Shown: positions 16,321 through 25,893, counted from the stretch's first letter. The stretch is DNA of 27,020 bases from Betaproteobacteria bacterium (GCA_003455595.1 DMQT01000196.1:16728-43747); one strand, 5' to 3'. A program made the numbers and translations. The notes: generated from the sequence alone by a model not told the origin.

Positions 16321-17301
16321 TTATGATGGCTGGCGTTTAAGGCTGTTCTTGATCCGGCGGATCAGGTCACGTGCCGGATCGGGTAGCGCGCAATAGGCCA
16401 GCTTGAGGCGCGAGTCGATATCACCGGGTTTGAGCGTGAGCGCTTGGCGGAAATAGCCGCGCGCACGGGCGTAGTCTTGCAGGTTGTAAAAATAATGGTT
16501 GGCGGCACCCCGGTTCATGCCGTGCATGCGCGCCACGAATGCGCTGCGGTTCACTTTGCTGGCCGCATCCGGGTCGGCAGCGAGGAACGTATCCAGTGCC
16601 TTGAGCCGGATCAGTAGCATGGTGTAACCCTGTTTTGATTGCTGCGCGGCGTGCTGACGCCAGTAGCCGGTGATGGTTTGCAGGTGCGCAATCGGATAGC
16701 GCCGGGCGATGCGCAGCCAGAGCTCGTAATCGTCGACACCGGGCAAATCTGGGTTGAACCAGCCGACTTCGTCGAGCATGGCTTTGGGAATGATCGAGGT
16801 CAGCGGCTGGATGTCATTGCTGATGAAGATTTCTTCAAACACGTCGCCCACCACGGTGTCGGCGGCAGGGTTGCCAAATGCGTCTTGCGCCAGCGTGCGG
16901 TATTCCGGGAATAACTGCCCCCCGGTATCAATGCGGGCATAGAGCGTATGCAGCAGGCCGATTTCCGGGTGCTGCTGAAGCGCCGCCATTTGCAGTTCGA
17001 GCTTGTTGGGTAGCCACAGGTCATCCTGATCGTGAAACGCGATGTAACTGCCGCTCGCATGCTGTAGCGCCACGTTGCGGCTGGTGGCGACGCCTGAATT
17101 GCATTCGTTTTGCAAATAAGTAATGCGCGGGTCAGGCAGGTAGCGGGCAATGATTTCGGCGGAATTGTCGGTGGCACAATCGTTGACCAGGATCAGCTGA
17201 ATCGCCGGATAAGTCTGCGCCAGCGCGCTGTCGATAGCGCTGGCCAGAAATTGGGCGCCGTTGTACACCGGCATGAGAATGCTGACAGTCGGCTGGGTCA
17301 T
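16321..17301 (-). CDS. Glycosyltransferase family 2 with short C-terminal helical repeat
   Basis: A 326-residue GT2 enzyme. The core motifs are VSILMPVYNG (6-15), NDCATDNS (40-47) and the metal-binding DQDD (91-94), with the acceptor segment VDDYELWLRI in the second half. The last 60 residues contain a single TPR-like helix pair (YARARGYFRQALTLKPGDID). This is common in GT2 proteins of polysaccharide clusters and may mediate contact with partners. ATG 17301 was chosen because it overlaps the previous stop (ATGA, 17298-17301) and sits just before the conserved core; the open frame extends 44 codons farther upstream into the preceding gene without biological support. Substrate unknown; cytoplasmic face of the inner membrane. 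Confidence 0.88.
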   Translation of the reverse strand: MTQPTVSILMPVYNGAQFLASAIDSALAQTYPAIQLILVNDCATDNSAEIIARYLPDPRITYLQNECNSGVATSRNVALQHASGSYIAFHDQDDLWLPNKLELQMAALQQHPEIGLLHTLYARIDTGGQLFPEYRTLAQDAFGNPAADTVVGDVFEEIFISNDIQPLTSIIPKAMLDEVGWFNPDLPGVDDYELWLRIARRYPIAHLQTITGYWRQHAAQQSKQGYTMLLIRLKALDTFLAADPDAASKVNRSAFVARMHGMNRGAANHYFYNLQDYARARGYFRQALTLKPGDIDSRLKLAYCALPDPARDLIRRIKNSLKRQPS

Positions 17302-18224
17302 GATATTGGGTGTGCCTGACGTTGACGGTAGCCTACCAGCAGTCCCCAGGCGTGGGTCAGGTTCATCGCCTGGCGCAACCAGCCGCGCTGTGTCAGCACG
17401 CAGGCAAGTGTGCCCAGCCCTTGCCGGAAGCATTGCGCCAGCAGGAATGGGGGCACGCCGAACAGGGTTTTACTGTAGTCCGGCAGATCGTGCAGGCCCT
17501 TTCTCAGCCCGGCCTGATAATGCAATCGGAGAAAATAGCGCCGGTGCAGCCGCCACGGCTCGACGAAATGCTCGACCTGCATGTCGGGACAGTAGCGCAA
17601 GGCGGTGTTGCGTGACAGTAGTTCGGTGAACATGGCGATATCCTCACCGCCGCCGAGCGTTGTGCCGGCGCGGTTATAACGGGCGTCGAAACGCAGGCTC
17701 GGATCATTGCGAAACAGGCGCATGTCGTAGGCCACATTGGCAGTCCATACAGGCGTATCGGCCTGCTTGAGCCAGAAGGGTTGCGCGCCATAATCGACTG
17801 CTGCGAGAAAACCGAGCAGTTCGTCACCCAGCCAGCGCGGGCGAAGATTCGGGGAAAAATTCACCACGATGCGTCCGCCAACGCATTCAGCACCCTCATC
17901 GAGCAGGGCGTGGCAGGCGGCTTGCAGCAGGCCGGGGCGCGGCAGTTCATCATCGTCAATGAATACCAGCATATCGCTGTGCAGGGCTTCGGCCAGTGCC
18001 CGGTTGCGCGCCGGGACGATGCCCTGTGCCGTCTCGGTCACAAAGCGCAGCGGCACACCTGGCATGTCGGCCAGTTTTCCGAGTACGGCGAGGGTGTGAT
18101 CCTGGCTGTTGTTGTTGACAGCCAGAATTTCGAATGGCAGCGGGCAAGCCTGCGCGCGCATGGTTGCGACCAGTTTTTCCAGCCGGTCGGCGCGATTGTA
18201 GGTGCAGAAGGCAAAAGTCAGCAT
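17298..18224 (-). CDS. Glycosyltransferase family 2
   Basis: A 308-residue GT2 enzyme starting MLTFAFCTYNRADRL. It has VNNNSQDHT (36-44) and a metal-binding DDD at 90-92 (FIDDDELPRPG), then GGGEDIAMF with the catalytic-type ED pair. The frame remains open to 18737, but the upstream 171 codons are Arg/Ala-rich shadow of the preceding gene. ATG 18224 lies two bases after that gene's stop and directly before the conserved core, so it is the start. It resembles the first enzyme of the fusion gene more than the other two GT2 neighbours, in using a CTHNRA/CTYNRA opening instead of PAYN/PVYN. Substrate unknown. Confidence 0.88.
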   Translation of the reverse strand: MLTFAFCTYNRADRLEKLVATMRAQACPLPFEILAVNNNSQDHTLAVLGKLADMPGVPLRFVTETAQGIVPARNRALAEALHSDMLVFIDDDELPRPGLLQAACHALLDEGAECVGGRIVVNFSPNLRPRWLGDELLGFLAAVDYGAQPFWLKQADTPVWTANVAYDMRLFRNDPSLRFDARYNRAGTTLGGGEDIAMFTELLSRNTALRYCPDMQVEHFVEPWRLHRRYFLRLHYQAGLRKGLHDLPDYSKTLFGVPPFLLAQCFRQGLGTLACVLTQRGWLRQAMNLTHAWGLLVGYRQRQAHPIS

Positions 18225-18226
18225 GG

Positions 18227-19180
18227 TCAGTCTTTGTGCGAAAGCGGTTGTTTTTTTTGTGCAGCGGGTAAGCGTAATAATGCCTGATGCCAGCGCAGCG
18301 GTAACAGGGCGGGCAGCATGTATTTCCAGTCGTGCGCATTGCCATAGCCGTGGCGCATGACGTGGCGAAACAGGCTGCGTGCGGTGACCAGATCGCGTGC
18401 CCAATAACTGACATAGGCGCGCTCCAGCACGGCGCCGTGGGTCAACCGTGCCAGCGTGTCGCGCCCCAGTCGTTTTGCCATCGCGGGGTGGGCGGCGACG
18501 TAGTCGTGCTGCGCCTGCCACAATTGCAGCGCAGCGCGTGCGTGATTGGCCGACGCCTGTGCGCTGCCATGAAAATGGTAATACGCCAGTACGTCGGCGA
18601 CTCGCGTAATCGGTGCCTGGGTGGCAATCTGCAACCACAGCGCAAAATCTTCGGCGTGGCTGTAGCGTGGGTTGAAGCCGCTTGCGGTCGTGATGGCAGC
18701 GCGCCGGGTGAGGGTGGCGTGAATCGGCCAGCGACAACCACCCAGCAGCGTTTCTAGCTTGTGCGGCGTTTCATAATCGGGCGGCACAAACGGCGCGCCG
18801 CGCCCGCCCGGCAGGCCGATATTTTGCCAGCCGCAATAGGCCAGGACGGCGGCAGGTTGCGCGTCCAGGGCTTTGAGCATGGCTTCCAGAAAAGTGGGTG
18901 CCCAGGTGTCGTCGGCGTCCAAAAACGCGATCAGTTCGCTATTGGCCGCCTGCAAGGCGCGATTGCGCGCGGCGGATACCCCGGCGTTGGCCTGGCGTAT
19001 CAGCTGGATACGCGGGTCGTCGAGTGTGGCAACCTGTGCGGCACTGGTGTCGGTCGAGCCGTCATCGACCACGATTAATTCCCAGTCGGTGTACGTCTGT
19101 GCCAGCACGCTGCCGATGCTTGTCGCCAGATGCGCCGCGCAGTTGTAGCATGGCATGATGATGGCAATGCGTGCGGTCAT
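18227..19180 (-). CDS. Glycosyltransferase family 2
   Basis: A 317-residue GT2 enzyme with IAIIMPCYNCA (5-15), VVDDGSTDTS (37-46), NAGVSAARNRAL (65-76) and DADD (88-91). The ED pair sits in SHAEDFALWLQ. The layout closely parallels the plus-strand GT2 at 8267, including the NAGVSAARN segment, so the two may be paralogues acting on related sugars. ATG 19180 overlaps the deacetylase stop as ATGA. The C-terminal 80 residues are helical and basic and may lie on the membrane surface. Substrate unknown. Confidence 0.9.
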   Translation of the reverse strand: MTARIAIIMPCYNCAAHLATSIGSVLAQTYTDWELIVVDDGSTDTSAAQVATLDDPRIQLIRQANAGVSAARNRALQAANSELIAFLDADDTWAPTFLEAMLKALDAQPAAVLAYCGWQNIGLPGGRGAPFVPPDYETPHKLETLLGGCRWPIHATLTRRAAITTASGFNPRYSHAEDFALWLQIATQAPITRVADVLAYYHFHGSAQASANHARAALQLWQAQHDYVAAHPAMAKRLGRDTLARLTHGAVLERAYVSYWARDLVTARSLFRHVMRHGYGNAHDWKYMLPALLPLRWHQALLRLPAAQKKQPLSHKD

Positions 19181-19992
19181 GGCGTGCGGGCAGGCCGTAA
19201 TCGTGCCAGCAGCTGGCGTTTTGCGTAATTCAGCAACGACAGCCAGTCGACGGCATTGTCGGCAAACGCCAGCTTGCGCGCAAAGCGGCTCAGACTGTCG
19301 TCAGCATGGATACTCAGGCGGCGAATTTGTAGTGGGTCATTGCCCGCTTGCGCCCAGCCGGTGCGGGTGGTGCACGCGGTCTGGTAACCGGCGACACGCG
19401 CCGCTGCCACGACCCGATCATCGTGTGCACCGTACGGATAGGCGAGGCTGGTGACCGGGCGTTGCAGCAGATTTTCAAGGGTGGCTTTGGATTGCGTCAA
19501 CTCACTCACGAGACCGGTGTCATCGCATTGCGTCAACCGTCGATGGGTATGGCTGTGCGCGCCGATTTCCATACCGCCTGCCTGCATTTCACGCAACTGC
19601 GCGGCGCTCAGCATGGGCAGTTGCGGGCTGCCGGAATCCTGCCAGGCGGCAAGCGCGCCAATATCGCGGCTGACGACGAACCAGCTCGCGGTCATGCCGC
19701 GCTTTGCCAGCTCTTCAAAAGCGGCGAAGTTGTCCTGATAGCCGTCGTCGAAGGTAATGACCATGCTGCGGGGCGGCAAAGCTGCGCCTGCCATGTCGGC
19801 CAGCTGACAGGTGCGCCAGCCCTCGCCCTGCAACAAGTCAAGCTGGGCGCGAAAACGTTGCATCGAGACGGCATAGTGCCAGTCTGCGGTGCCGCTGCCG
19901 GGCGCGACCGAGTGGTACATCAGCGCGAGACTGCCGGGTGGCTGGCTATTGCGCAGCAGACGTGCGCTAATCGGGTCGAGGGCGGGGTTCAT
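19177..19992 (-). CDS. Polysaccharide deacetylase (carbohydrate esterase 4)
   Basis: A 271-residue NodB-homology protein. Motif 1 is TFDDGYQDN (Asp82 as likely base, Asp83 as metal ligand). Motif 2 is HSHTH (146-150), where His146 and His150 would complete the metal site. YPYGAHDD supplies the usual RxxY/YPYG-type motif. No signal peptide is evident, so it may act in the cytoplasm or be exported another way. I chose ATG 19992, which starts shortly before the conserved LALMYHSV. This overlaps the upstream WbsX-like gene by 26 bases, and no good ribosome site precedes it, so translation probably depends on coupling. It would N- or O-deacetylate a sugar of the repeat unit. Confidence 0.85.
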   Translation of the reverse strand: MNPALDPISARLLRNSQPPGSLALMYHSVAPGSGTADWHYAVSMQRFRAQLDLLQGEGWRTCQLADMAGAALPPRSMVITFDDGYQDNFAAFEELAKRGMTASWFVVSRDIGALAAWQDSGSPQLPMLSAAQLREMQAGGMEIGAHSHTHRRLTQCDDTGLVSELTQSKATLENLLQRPVTSLAYPYGAHDDRVVAAARVAGYQTACTTRTGWAQAGNDPLQIRRLSIHADDSLSRFARKLAFADNAVDWLSLLNYAKRQLLARLRPARTP

Positions 19993-21139
19993 GGCTTTGT
20001 CGGATGGGTAGGGGCGTGCCGAGCGCCTGAGCGGTCGCCTGTAAAAATCCGTGACCGTGGTACAAATCCGGTTCCAGATGGTTGCCTTCAGCCCATTCAT
20101 TCCAGGCGTTGATAAAGACGATGCGCTCGTCACCTTGCCGGTCGTTCAATGTGTCTCGCACGATGTGCTGTAACCACTCGGCGTAACGTTGCGGTGTGGC
20201 GTCCAGCAGAATCGCCGCCCCTTCGGCGCGCCGGGCGCTGTTGTCAAATCCCGGCGACACACCGCGAAAGCGCACGTGGGCGGGTTTCGGCCGCGACAGC
20301 ATGCCCTTGACCATGCTGTCGTATTTGACCACGGTTTGTTTCAGGAAAGCCTGCGGCAGCAAACCCAGTTTGATGCGCCATAACGACAGGGTGTCGCGGT
20401 GCAAAGGGTGGCCGAGGCGGCGCCAGTTCGGGGCAAACTCGATATCGGCGTCGAAACCGATGCTGGCGGGATTGATGTCATCGCTAAAACTTTCGACGCG
20501 CGCCAGATACAGTTCGCCGAGCCCGGCGCGCGCCACGGTTTCACGCCAGATATCGGCAGTCCGCGCCGGATCCGGCATGAGTTGGGTGCGGTACACCGCC
20601 AGCAGGGGTTTGCCGTCAATGCGGATGTAACGCTCGTCGCTCAATGCCGGGAGCAGGCTCTGGATATGGGCGAGATCATCGGCAGCGCTGTATTGCTGCG
20701 CCAGCAGCAGGTCGGTTTCGCCGCCATTCCAGGCGCGCGACCAGTTTTCGTTGGCCCAGCACAGGCAGAATGGAAAATCCGGCTCGCCTGATGCCAGCAC
20801 TTCGTTGAACGGGCGTTCCAGGATGCGGCGGCCATTGAACCAGTAGTGGTAGTAGCAGAAGCCATGGATGCCGTGGGCACGCGCCAGATCGGCCTGCGCC
20901 GCACGCACTTCCGGCACGCGCAAGTCATAAAAGCCGAGATCAGCTGGCTGGTGCGGTTGATAGTGACCGGGAAACAGGGGTTTTGCCTTGGCGACATTGC
21001 GCCATTCGGTAAAGCCGGTTCCCCACCACGCATCGTTTTCTGGCACCGGGTGATATTGCGGCAGATAAAAAGCGATGGCACGCAACGCGGCGTTCGTATC
21101 TGAGACGGGATCGGGCGGCTTGTTCTGCATTGCATACAC
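19967..21139 (-). CDS. WbsX-like / glycoside hydrolase family 99-like protein
   Basis: A 390-residue protein of the WbsX family, whose fold is related to GH99 endo-mannosidases and which is commonly encoded in O-antigen and exopolysaccharide loci. Diagnostic stretches are AFYLPQYHPVPENDAWWG (about 23-40), GFTEWRNVAKAKPLFPGHYQ (42-61), FCYYHYWFNG (94-103), CWANENWSRAW (about 127-137) and INAWNEWAEGNHLEPD near the C-terminus. The role in these clusters is unproven and could be glycan cleavage or transfer. ATG 21139 is four bases after the flippase stop; ATG 21130 is an alternative. The gene belongs to the minus-strand run and overlaps the deacetylase start by 26 bases. Confidence 0.88.
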   Translation of the reverse strand: MYAMQNKPPDPVSDTNAALRAIAFYLPQYHPVPENDAWWGTGFTEWRNVAKAKPLFPGHYQPHQPADLGFYDLRVPEVRAAQADLARAHGIHGFCYYHYWFNGRRILERPFNEVLASGEPDFPFCLCWANENWSRAWNGGETDLLLAQQYSAADDLAHIQSLLPALSDERYIRIDGKPLLAVYRTQLMPDPARTADIWRETVARAGLGELYLARVESFSDDINPASIGFDADIEFAPNWRRLGHPLHRDTLSLWRIKLGLLPQAFLKQTVVKYDSMVKGMLSRPKPAHVRFRGVSPGFDNSARRAEGAAILLDATPQRYAEWLQHIVRDTLNDRQGDERIVFINAWNEWAEGNHLEPDLYHGHGFLQATAQALGTPLPIRQSHEPRPRPD

Positions 21140-21143
21140 CGGG

Positions 21144-22616
21144 TTATTTTGGCTGCAAGCGCGGTAGCAGGCCGATTTTGCGTTTCCATGTGGCCTGTTC
21201 GGTATGCAAGCCGGACAGTGGCATGAACAGAAACAACACGGTATAAAACGCGGCGCCGGTCGCGACCATGCCGAGCATATACACCACCGGCTTGTCGTGT
21301 ACTAGGGCGTGAATGAAATGGTCCAGCAGCCAAAGGCAAGCGAACAGTATGAAATTAAGCAGCAGTGGCGCCTTGAGTGCGTCTAACAGCATGCGCCAGC
21401 GTGCCTCCAGGCAACGCTGCGCCAGCCAGCTCATGGCGACGGCATTGAATGCATATACCGCAAGCAAGCTCCAGGCGACGCCATTCAAGCCATAGTGCAG
21501 GCCGCTATACACCGCAGCCGCCATCAGCGCCCAACTGGTGAGCTGGATACGCAATTCGATGCCGAGCTGATTTTGTGCCGCCGCGACCGCGCCTGACTGG
21601 TTTTCAATCGCATAAAACAGGCCGCCCAGCGCGAGTATGGTCAGCGGTTGCGCAGCTGCCTGCCATTTTGCGCCATACACCGCCAGCACGAACGGATCCG
21701 CCAGCCACCACAGGCCGACGTAGAATGGCAACGAATACAAACAGACTAGGCTCACTGCACGAAAATACAGATAGCGCGATTTGTCGAGGTTGTCCTGCTC
21801 TTTTGACAGCGCGCGAAATACCGGGTGGTAGACCGCGCCACTTACCATGTTGTTGGGCATCTGGCTCAGGCTGTCGGCCTTGTTGAACAGGCCGACAGCT
21901 GTGGTGCCGAGCTGGTGACTCAGGATGAAGTTGCTGGTCTGGCCGCGCAGATAGACCGCCAGATCGTTGGCTGACACCTTGAAGCCGTAACTGGCAAGCT
22001 CGCGTGCGCGGCCAAAATCGAAGCGCAGGCCGGGTTTCCAGCCGGAGATCGGCGTGACCACGAAAATGCCGGTTACAGAACCTGCCAGCCCGCCCCATAC
22101 CAGGCTCCACACCCCATAACCTTGCCAGGCCAGGGTGATGCTGGTGAGTGAGGACACCAGCAGGGTGAACATCGAAATGAAGGTGTTTTCCTTGAAGCGC
22201 ATTTCGCGGAACAGCTTGGCGTTGGGGACGTTCACGAAAGGCCGCAACACGAACGACAGCGCCGACAGCTTGAGCAGGCTACTGTAGAGCGGATTGTCGA
22301 ACCAGCGCGCGATGAGCGGTGAAAATACAAAAAAAGCTGCGTACACGGCAATGCCGATCAGCAATTGCAGCGTGAAGACCATCTGGTAGTCTTCGTTGCT
22401 GGCTTCGCGTGATTGCACGAGTGCCTGACCCATGCCGCCGCCTGCGATGTAGCCGACCAGCCCGGTGAAAATCTGGATCGTGACCAGCGCGCCAAAATCG
22501 GCAGGCACCAGCAAGCGCGCCAGAATGACGCCGAATATAAAGCCTAGCGCCTGATTGCCGATGCCGCCGGCAAATACCCACTGAGTGCTGCTGCGGATAG
22601 ATTGCCCCCGACTCAT
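21144..22616 (-). CDS. Wzx-like oligosaccharide flippase (PST family)
   Basis: A 490-residue polytopic inner-membrane protein with about 12-14 hydrophobic segments, in the polysaccharide-transporter branch of the MOP superfamily. It opens with a short cytoplasmic stretch (SRGQSIRSSTQWVFAGGIGN) and the first helix, and contains GGGMGQALVQ and the long second-half helices typical of the family. It would move the lipid-linked repeat unit from the cytoplasmic to the periplasmic leaflet, where the ligase/polymerase-like protein (2902-4212) could act. ATG 22616 is preceded by AGGA at a somewhat long distance. It is the second gene of the minus-strand run, 43 bases after the methyltransferase. Confidence 0.88.
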   Translation of the reverse strand: MSRGQSIRSSTQWVFAGGIGNQALGFIFGVILARLLVPADFGALVTIQIFTGLVGYIAGGGMGQALVQSREASNEDYQMVFTLQLLIGIAVYAAFFVFSPLIARWFDNPLYSSLLKLSALSFVLRPFVNVPNAKLFREMRFKENTFISMFTLLVSSLTSITLAWQGYGVWSLVWGGLAGSVTGIFVVTPISGWKPGLRFDFGRARELASYGFKVSANDLAVYLRGQTSNFILSHQLGTTAVGLFNKADSLSQMPNNMVSGAVYHPVFRALSKEQDNLDKSRYLYFRAVSLVCLYSLPFYVGLWWLADPFVLAVYGAKWQAAAQPLTILALGGLFYAIENQSGAVAAAQNQLGIELRIQLTSWALMAAAVYSGLHYGLNGVAWSLLAVYAFNAVAMSWLAQRCLEARWRMLLDALKAPLLLNFILFACLWLLDHFIHALVHDKPVVYMLGMVATGAAFYTVLFLFMPLSGLHTEQATWKRKIGLLPRLQPK

Positions 22617-22659
22617 GCGTAGTCGATCCTGATGACGCGCATGACAATCGCTCTACCCA

Positions 22660-23310
22660 TTAGCGGGCGACCTGCTGCGCGGGGCGCGCAACGACGGCGT
22701 ATTGTTTGAAACGTGTATCGGCCAGCCTGCCAAGAGATAGTAATGTGGCGAGCTTTTGTCCGCGTGAATCATATGGGTTGATGCCTTCGATGGTGACGGC
22801 CTGATAGCCACATTTGTCCAGTGTGTTGCCGATGCTGCGGCGGGTGAAAAAGCGCAGGTGGGTGCGATCCAGCACGCCGTCATCGCGGTAGTTCCAGTTA
22901 CCGCGCCAGGTGTAATCGACAAATTCCGGCCAGTGGCGGATGTTGGGAATGGACGCAACGATGACGCCGTTGTGGGTCAGTAATGGCTGCACTTCGACTA
23001 GCGTGGTGTACGGATCCACCAGGTGTTCTAGCACATCGTTGAAAATAATGCAGTCAAAAAAATGGCGGGGCAGGGTGGGCAGAATCGCCTCGACGCCGCC
23101 CGTCATGACGTGATCAAGTTTTTGCGCCGCCAGCGCAGCAGCTTCCGGCTGGTATTCGACACCCCAGGTTTCAGCGCCCAGGTCATGCTTGATCTGGGCG
23201 CTGAAACTGCCTGCGCCACAGCCGATTTCCAGCGTGTGCGCTACGCCAACCGGAATGTACGTCAACATTTCATCGCGTTGTTGCTGATAATAGGGCTTGA
23301 TGGCATCCAT
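22660..23310 (-). CDS. Class I SAM-dependent methyltransferase
   Basis: A 216-residue methyltransferase with the SAM-binding glycine motif LEIGCGAG (27-34). A downstream acidic residue follows at GVEYQPEA, and a post-motif stretch FNDVLEHLVDPY is typical of the UbiG/Methyltransf_23-type family. Small enzymes of this kind in polysaccharide loci often methylate a sugar hydroxyl or a carrier. ATG 23310 was chosen over the TTG at 23322, because GGGAG at 23316-23320 sits 5 bases before ATG and would lie inside the coding region of the longer form. It is the first gene of the nine-gene minus-strand run and is divergent from aroB across 142 bases. Confidence 0.85.
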   Translation of the reverse strand: MDAIKPYYQQQRDEMLTYIPVGVAHTLEIGCGAGSFSAQIKHDLGAETWGVEYQPEAAALAAQKLDHVMTGGVEAILPTLPRHFFDCIIFNDVLEHLVDPYTTLVEVQPLLTHNGVIVASIPNIRHWPEFVDYTWRGNWNYRDDGVLDRTHLRFFTRRSIGNTLDKCGYQAVTIEGINPYDSRGQKLATLLSLGRLADTRFKQYAVVARPAQQVAR

Positions 23311-23315
23311 GATGT

Positions 23316-23320
23316 CTCCC
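23316..23320 (-). promoter_or_regulatory. Shine-Dalgarno site selecting ATG 23310 of the methyltransferase
   Basis: GGGAG on the minus strand, 5 bases upstream of ATG 23310. Its position rules against the four-codon-longer TTG start. Confidence 0.65.
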
Positions 23321-23406
23321 AATCCGTGTAATGTGGCTTTAAGTTATTCAAAGCGATTCTACACCAGCATTTTGACAGTGTTGTGCGGGCGGTGCGGCGG
23401 CATGGG

Positions 23407-23412
23407 TATAAT
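23407..23412 (+). promoter_or_regulatory. Candidate -10 element for aroB-dgt
   Basis: A perfect TATAAT lies 41 bases before the aroB ATG. The best -35 options are poor: TTGTGC at 23381-23386 with a 20-base gap, or TTGACA at 23372-23377 with a 29-base gap. This is a likely but unproven promoter. Confidence 0.4.
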
Positions 23413-23452
23413 CTTGCTAACAACATAATCTGATAGAGAATTGACCCTTTTG

Positions 23453-24541
23453 ATGCATACCCTCTCTGTAGACCTTGGCAGCCGCAGCTACCCCATTCAC
23501 ATTGGCGCGGGTCTGCTACGCCAGCCCGCGCTGATTTTGCCGCATCTGGCGCAGAAGCGCGTGGCGATTGTCACCAACACCACGGTGGCGCCGCTGTATC
23601 TGCAAACGCTGACCGATGGTCTGGCGCTGAATGACGTCAGCGTGGTGCCGATAGTGTTGCCGGACGGTGAGCAGTACAAAACCTGGGAAACGCTGAACAC
23701 GATTTTTGACGCGCTGCTGACGCACCGCTGCGAGCGCAAGACCACCTTGATTGCCCTCGGCGGCGGCGTGATCGGCGACTTGACCGGCTTTGCCGCAGCG
23801 AGTTATCTGCGCGGCGTGCCGTTCATCCAGATTCCCACCACGCTGCTGGCGCAAGTGGATTCGTCGGTGGGCGGCAAGACCGGTATCAACCATCCACTGG
23901 GCAAGAACATGGTCGGCGCGTTTTACCAGCCGCAGTTGGTGCTGGCTGATACCGATACGCTGAAAACCCTGTCGCCGCGCGAATTGTCTGCCGGGCTGGC
24001 TGAGGTGATCAAATACGGCCTGATTTACGACGCGGCATTCTTCGACTGGCTCGAAGCCAACATCGACGCACTACGGGCGCTCGACCAGACCGCGATTGCT
24101 TACGCCATTCAGCGTTCGTGCGAGGTGAAAGCCGAAGTGGTGGCCAAGGATGAACGCGAAGCCGGGCTGCGCGCGCTGCTCAATCTTGGCCATACCTTCG
24201 GCCATGCGATCGAATCCGGCATGGGCTACGGCAACTGGCTGCACGGCGAGGCGGTGGCGGCGGGCACCGTGCTGGTGGCGGATGTGTCGCGCCGCATGGG
24301 GTTGATGAGCGAGGCGCAAGTTGAGCGCGTGCGGGCGCTGTACCGGCGTGCGGGTTTGCCGGATACCGCACCGGATCTGGGCGTGGAGGAATATATGCAA
24401 CACATGGGGCTGGACAAGAAAGTCGAAGGTGGACGCATCCGCTTTGTGTTGCTGCGCGGCATTGGCGAAGCCTTTGTCACCGCTGAAGTGCCGCACGCCG
24501 ATCTGTTGGCTGCGCTGACGCATTATGTCCAGCCGCGCTGA
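23453..24541 (+). CDS. aroB: 3-dehydroquinate synthase
   Basis: A 362-residue cytoplasmic enzyme converting DAHP to 3-dehydroquinate, the second step of the shikimate pathway, using NAD+ and a divalent metal. The sequence shows the NAD-binding [11 protein letters not shown] (near 103-113), [19 protein letters not shown] (near 132-150), and metal ligands in GLAEVIKYG (Glu near 184), GHTFGHAIE (His near 247) and LHGEAVAAG (His near 263). Length matches the family. ATG 23453, giving MHTLSVDLG, fits known N-termini better than the TTG at 23441. It overlaps dgt by 17 bases. The gene is ordinary housekeeping and marks the border of the polysaccharide cluster. Confidence 0.97.
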   Translation: MHTLSVDLGSRSYPIHIGAGLLRQPALILPHLAQKRVAIVTNTTVAPLYLQTLTDGLALNDVSVVPIVLPDGEQYKTWETLNTIFDALLTHRCERKTTLIALGGGVIGDLTGFAAASYLRGVPFIQIPTTLLAQVDSSVGGKTGINHPLGKNMVGAFYQPQLVLADTDTLKTLSPRELSAGLAEVIKYGLIYDAAFFDWLEANIDALRALDQTAIAYAIQRSCEVKAEVVAKDEREAGLRALLNLGHTFGHAIESGMGYGNWLHGEAVAAGTVLVADVSRRMGLMSEAQVERVRALYRRAGLPDTAPDLGVEEYMQHMGLDKKVEGGRIRFVLLRGIGEAFVTAEVPHADLLAALTHYVQPR

Positions 24542-25661
24542 ACTGGCTGTTTACGCGGCGCATAGTGCCCACACGCGCGGACGTCAGCACGCTGAACCGT
24601 CCGCCGCGCCGCGTAGCGAATTCCAGCGCGACCGTGACCGGATTATCCATTCCAGTGCTTTCCGCCGCCTGGAATACAAGACCCAGGTGTTCGTGAACCA
24701 CGAAGGCGATCTGTTCCGCACCCGCCTCACCCACAGTCTTGAAGTCGCACAGATCGGCCGCACCATCGCGCGCATTCTGAATCTGAACGAAGACCTGGTC
24801 GAAGCCATTGCACTGGCGCACGACTTGGGCCACACGCCGTTCGGCCACGCCGGGCAGGACGCGCTCAATGCATGCATGAAAGAATATGGCGGCTTCGAGC
24901 ACAACCTGCAATCCCTGCGCGTGGTGGACAAGCTGGAAGAGCGCTACGCCGAATTTGACGGCTTGAATCTATGTTTTGAAACGCGCGAAGGTATCCTCAA
25001 ACACTGCGCGCTGCACAATGCGCGTCAGCTTGGCGATGTGGGCGAGCGCTTCATCCTCAAGCAGCAGCCTGGTCTTGAAGCGCAGGTCGCCAACCTCGCC
25101 GACGAGATCGCCTACAATAACCACGACGTGGACGACGGTCTGCGTTCGGGCCTGATCACGCTTGAGCAACTGGAACAAATCAGCCTGTTTGCGCGCCATC
25201 TGCAAATGGCCAAGACCAAGTACCCGCAGCTTAATGGCCGCCGTCTGATTAACGAAACCGTGCGGCGCATGATCAATACCCTGGTGGTCGATCTGGTGCA
25301 ACACAGCCAGGCTGCCCTCCATGCGGCCGGCGTGCAAAGCGTGGATGAAGTGCGCGCCGCACCGATGCTCATCGGTTTCAGCCCCGCCATCGCTGCTGAA
25401 AACCGTGAACTCAAACAGTTCTTACGCAAGCACCTGTACCGTCACTACCGCGTCGCGCGCATGACCAGCAAGGCTGCACGTGTCGTCACCGACCTGTTCG
25501 GCGTGTTCCTGTCCGACCCCGGCCTGCTGCCCAGCGAGCACCAGGAAAAAGCCCAAAGCGACGCGCCGCGCGCCATCGCCGACTACATCGCCGGCATGAC
25601 CGACCGCTACGCCATGCGCGAGTATCGAAGGCTGTTTACGATCGAGGAAGTGAGTTTGTAG
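24525..25661 (+). CDS. dgt: Deoxyguanosinetriphosphate triphosphohydrolase-like protein (dNTPase)
   Basis: A 378-residue HD-domain enzyme that hydrolyses dNTPs to deoxynucleosides and triphosphate, helping control nucleotide pools. The HD metal site is visible as His70 in LTHSLEV, His99-Asp100 in LAHDLGH, and a later Asp in [10 protein letters not shown]. The leading [20 protein letters not shown] (35-54) is the usual signature of this family. The length fits the shorter, oligomeric dGTPase-like class rather than the about 505-residue E. coli enzyme. ATG 24525 lies inside aroB, so translation is likely coupled. It is the last gene before a 656-base gap; no clear terminator follows its stop. 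Confidence 0.95.
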   Translation: MSSRAELAVYAAHSAHTRGRQHAEPSAAPRSEFQRDRDRIIHSSAFRRLEYKTQVFVNHEGDLFRTRLTHSLEVAQIGRTIARILNLNEDLVEAIALAHDLGHTPFGHAGQDALNACMKEYGGFEHNLQSLRVVDKLEERYAEFDGLNLCFETREGILKHCALHNARQLGDVGERFILKQQPGLEAQVANLADEIAYNNHDVDDGLRSGLITLEQLEQISLFARHLQMAKTKYPQLNGRRLINETVRRMINTLVVDLVQHSQAALHAAGVQSVDEVRAAPMLIGFSPAIAAENRELKQFLRKHLYRHYRVARMTSKAARVVTDLFGVFLSDPGLLPSEHQEKAQSDAPRAIADYIAGMTDRYAMREYRRLFTIEEVSL

Positions 25662-25859
25662 ATTTCCCCGCGCTTATTTTTTACCTGTAAAACAGCATGC
25701 AACACTCACCCGAATTTCAATGTAAACAACATCCAATGGTTTCCGTCCCGGGGGTATGCAATAGCTGATCAATACGTGTGGCCCTGCGGACGGTTGATGG
25801 AGCCATTCCATTCATGTGCCGACCTGATGCCTTGGTTATCGGATTTCTTTACATCTTTC

Positions 25860-25887
25860 TTGCATGTTAAAAGGCTGTATCTAGATA
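25860..25887 (+). promoter_or_regulatory. Candidate sigma-70 promoter for the intergenic RNA
   Basis: TTGCAT (25860-25865) and TAGATA (25882-25887) are separated by 16 bases. Initiation would be near 25894, giving a transcript of about 220 bases to the terminator at 26086-26112. Confidence 0.35.
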
Positions 25888-25893
25888 ACGCCT

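Noticed and set aside
18225..18737. N-terminal extension of the GT2 at 17298-18224
   Set aside because: The extension is Arg/His-rich and coincides with the conserved preceding GT2 gene. The protein core starts at ATG 18224.
23372..23377. TTGACA as -35 box for aroB
   Set aside because: It is 29 bases from TATAAT at 23407, too far for a sigma-70 promoter.
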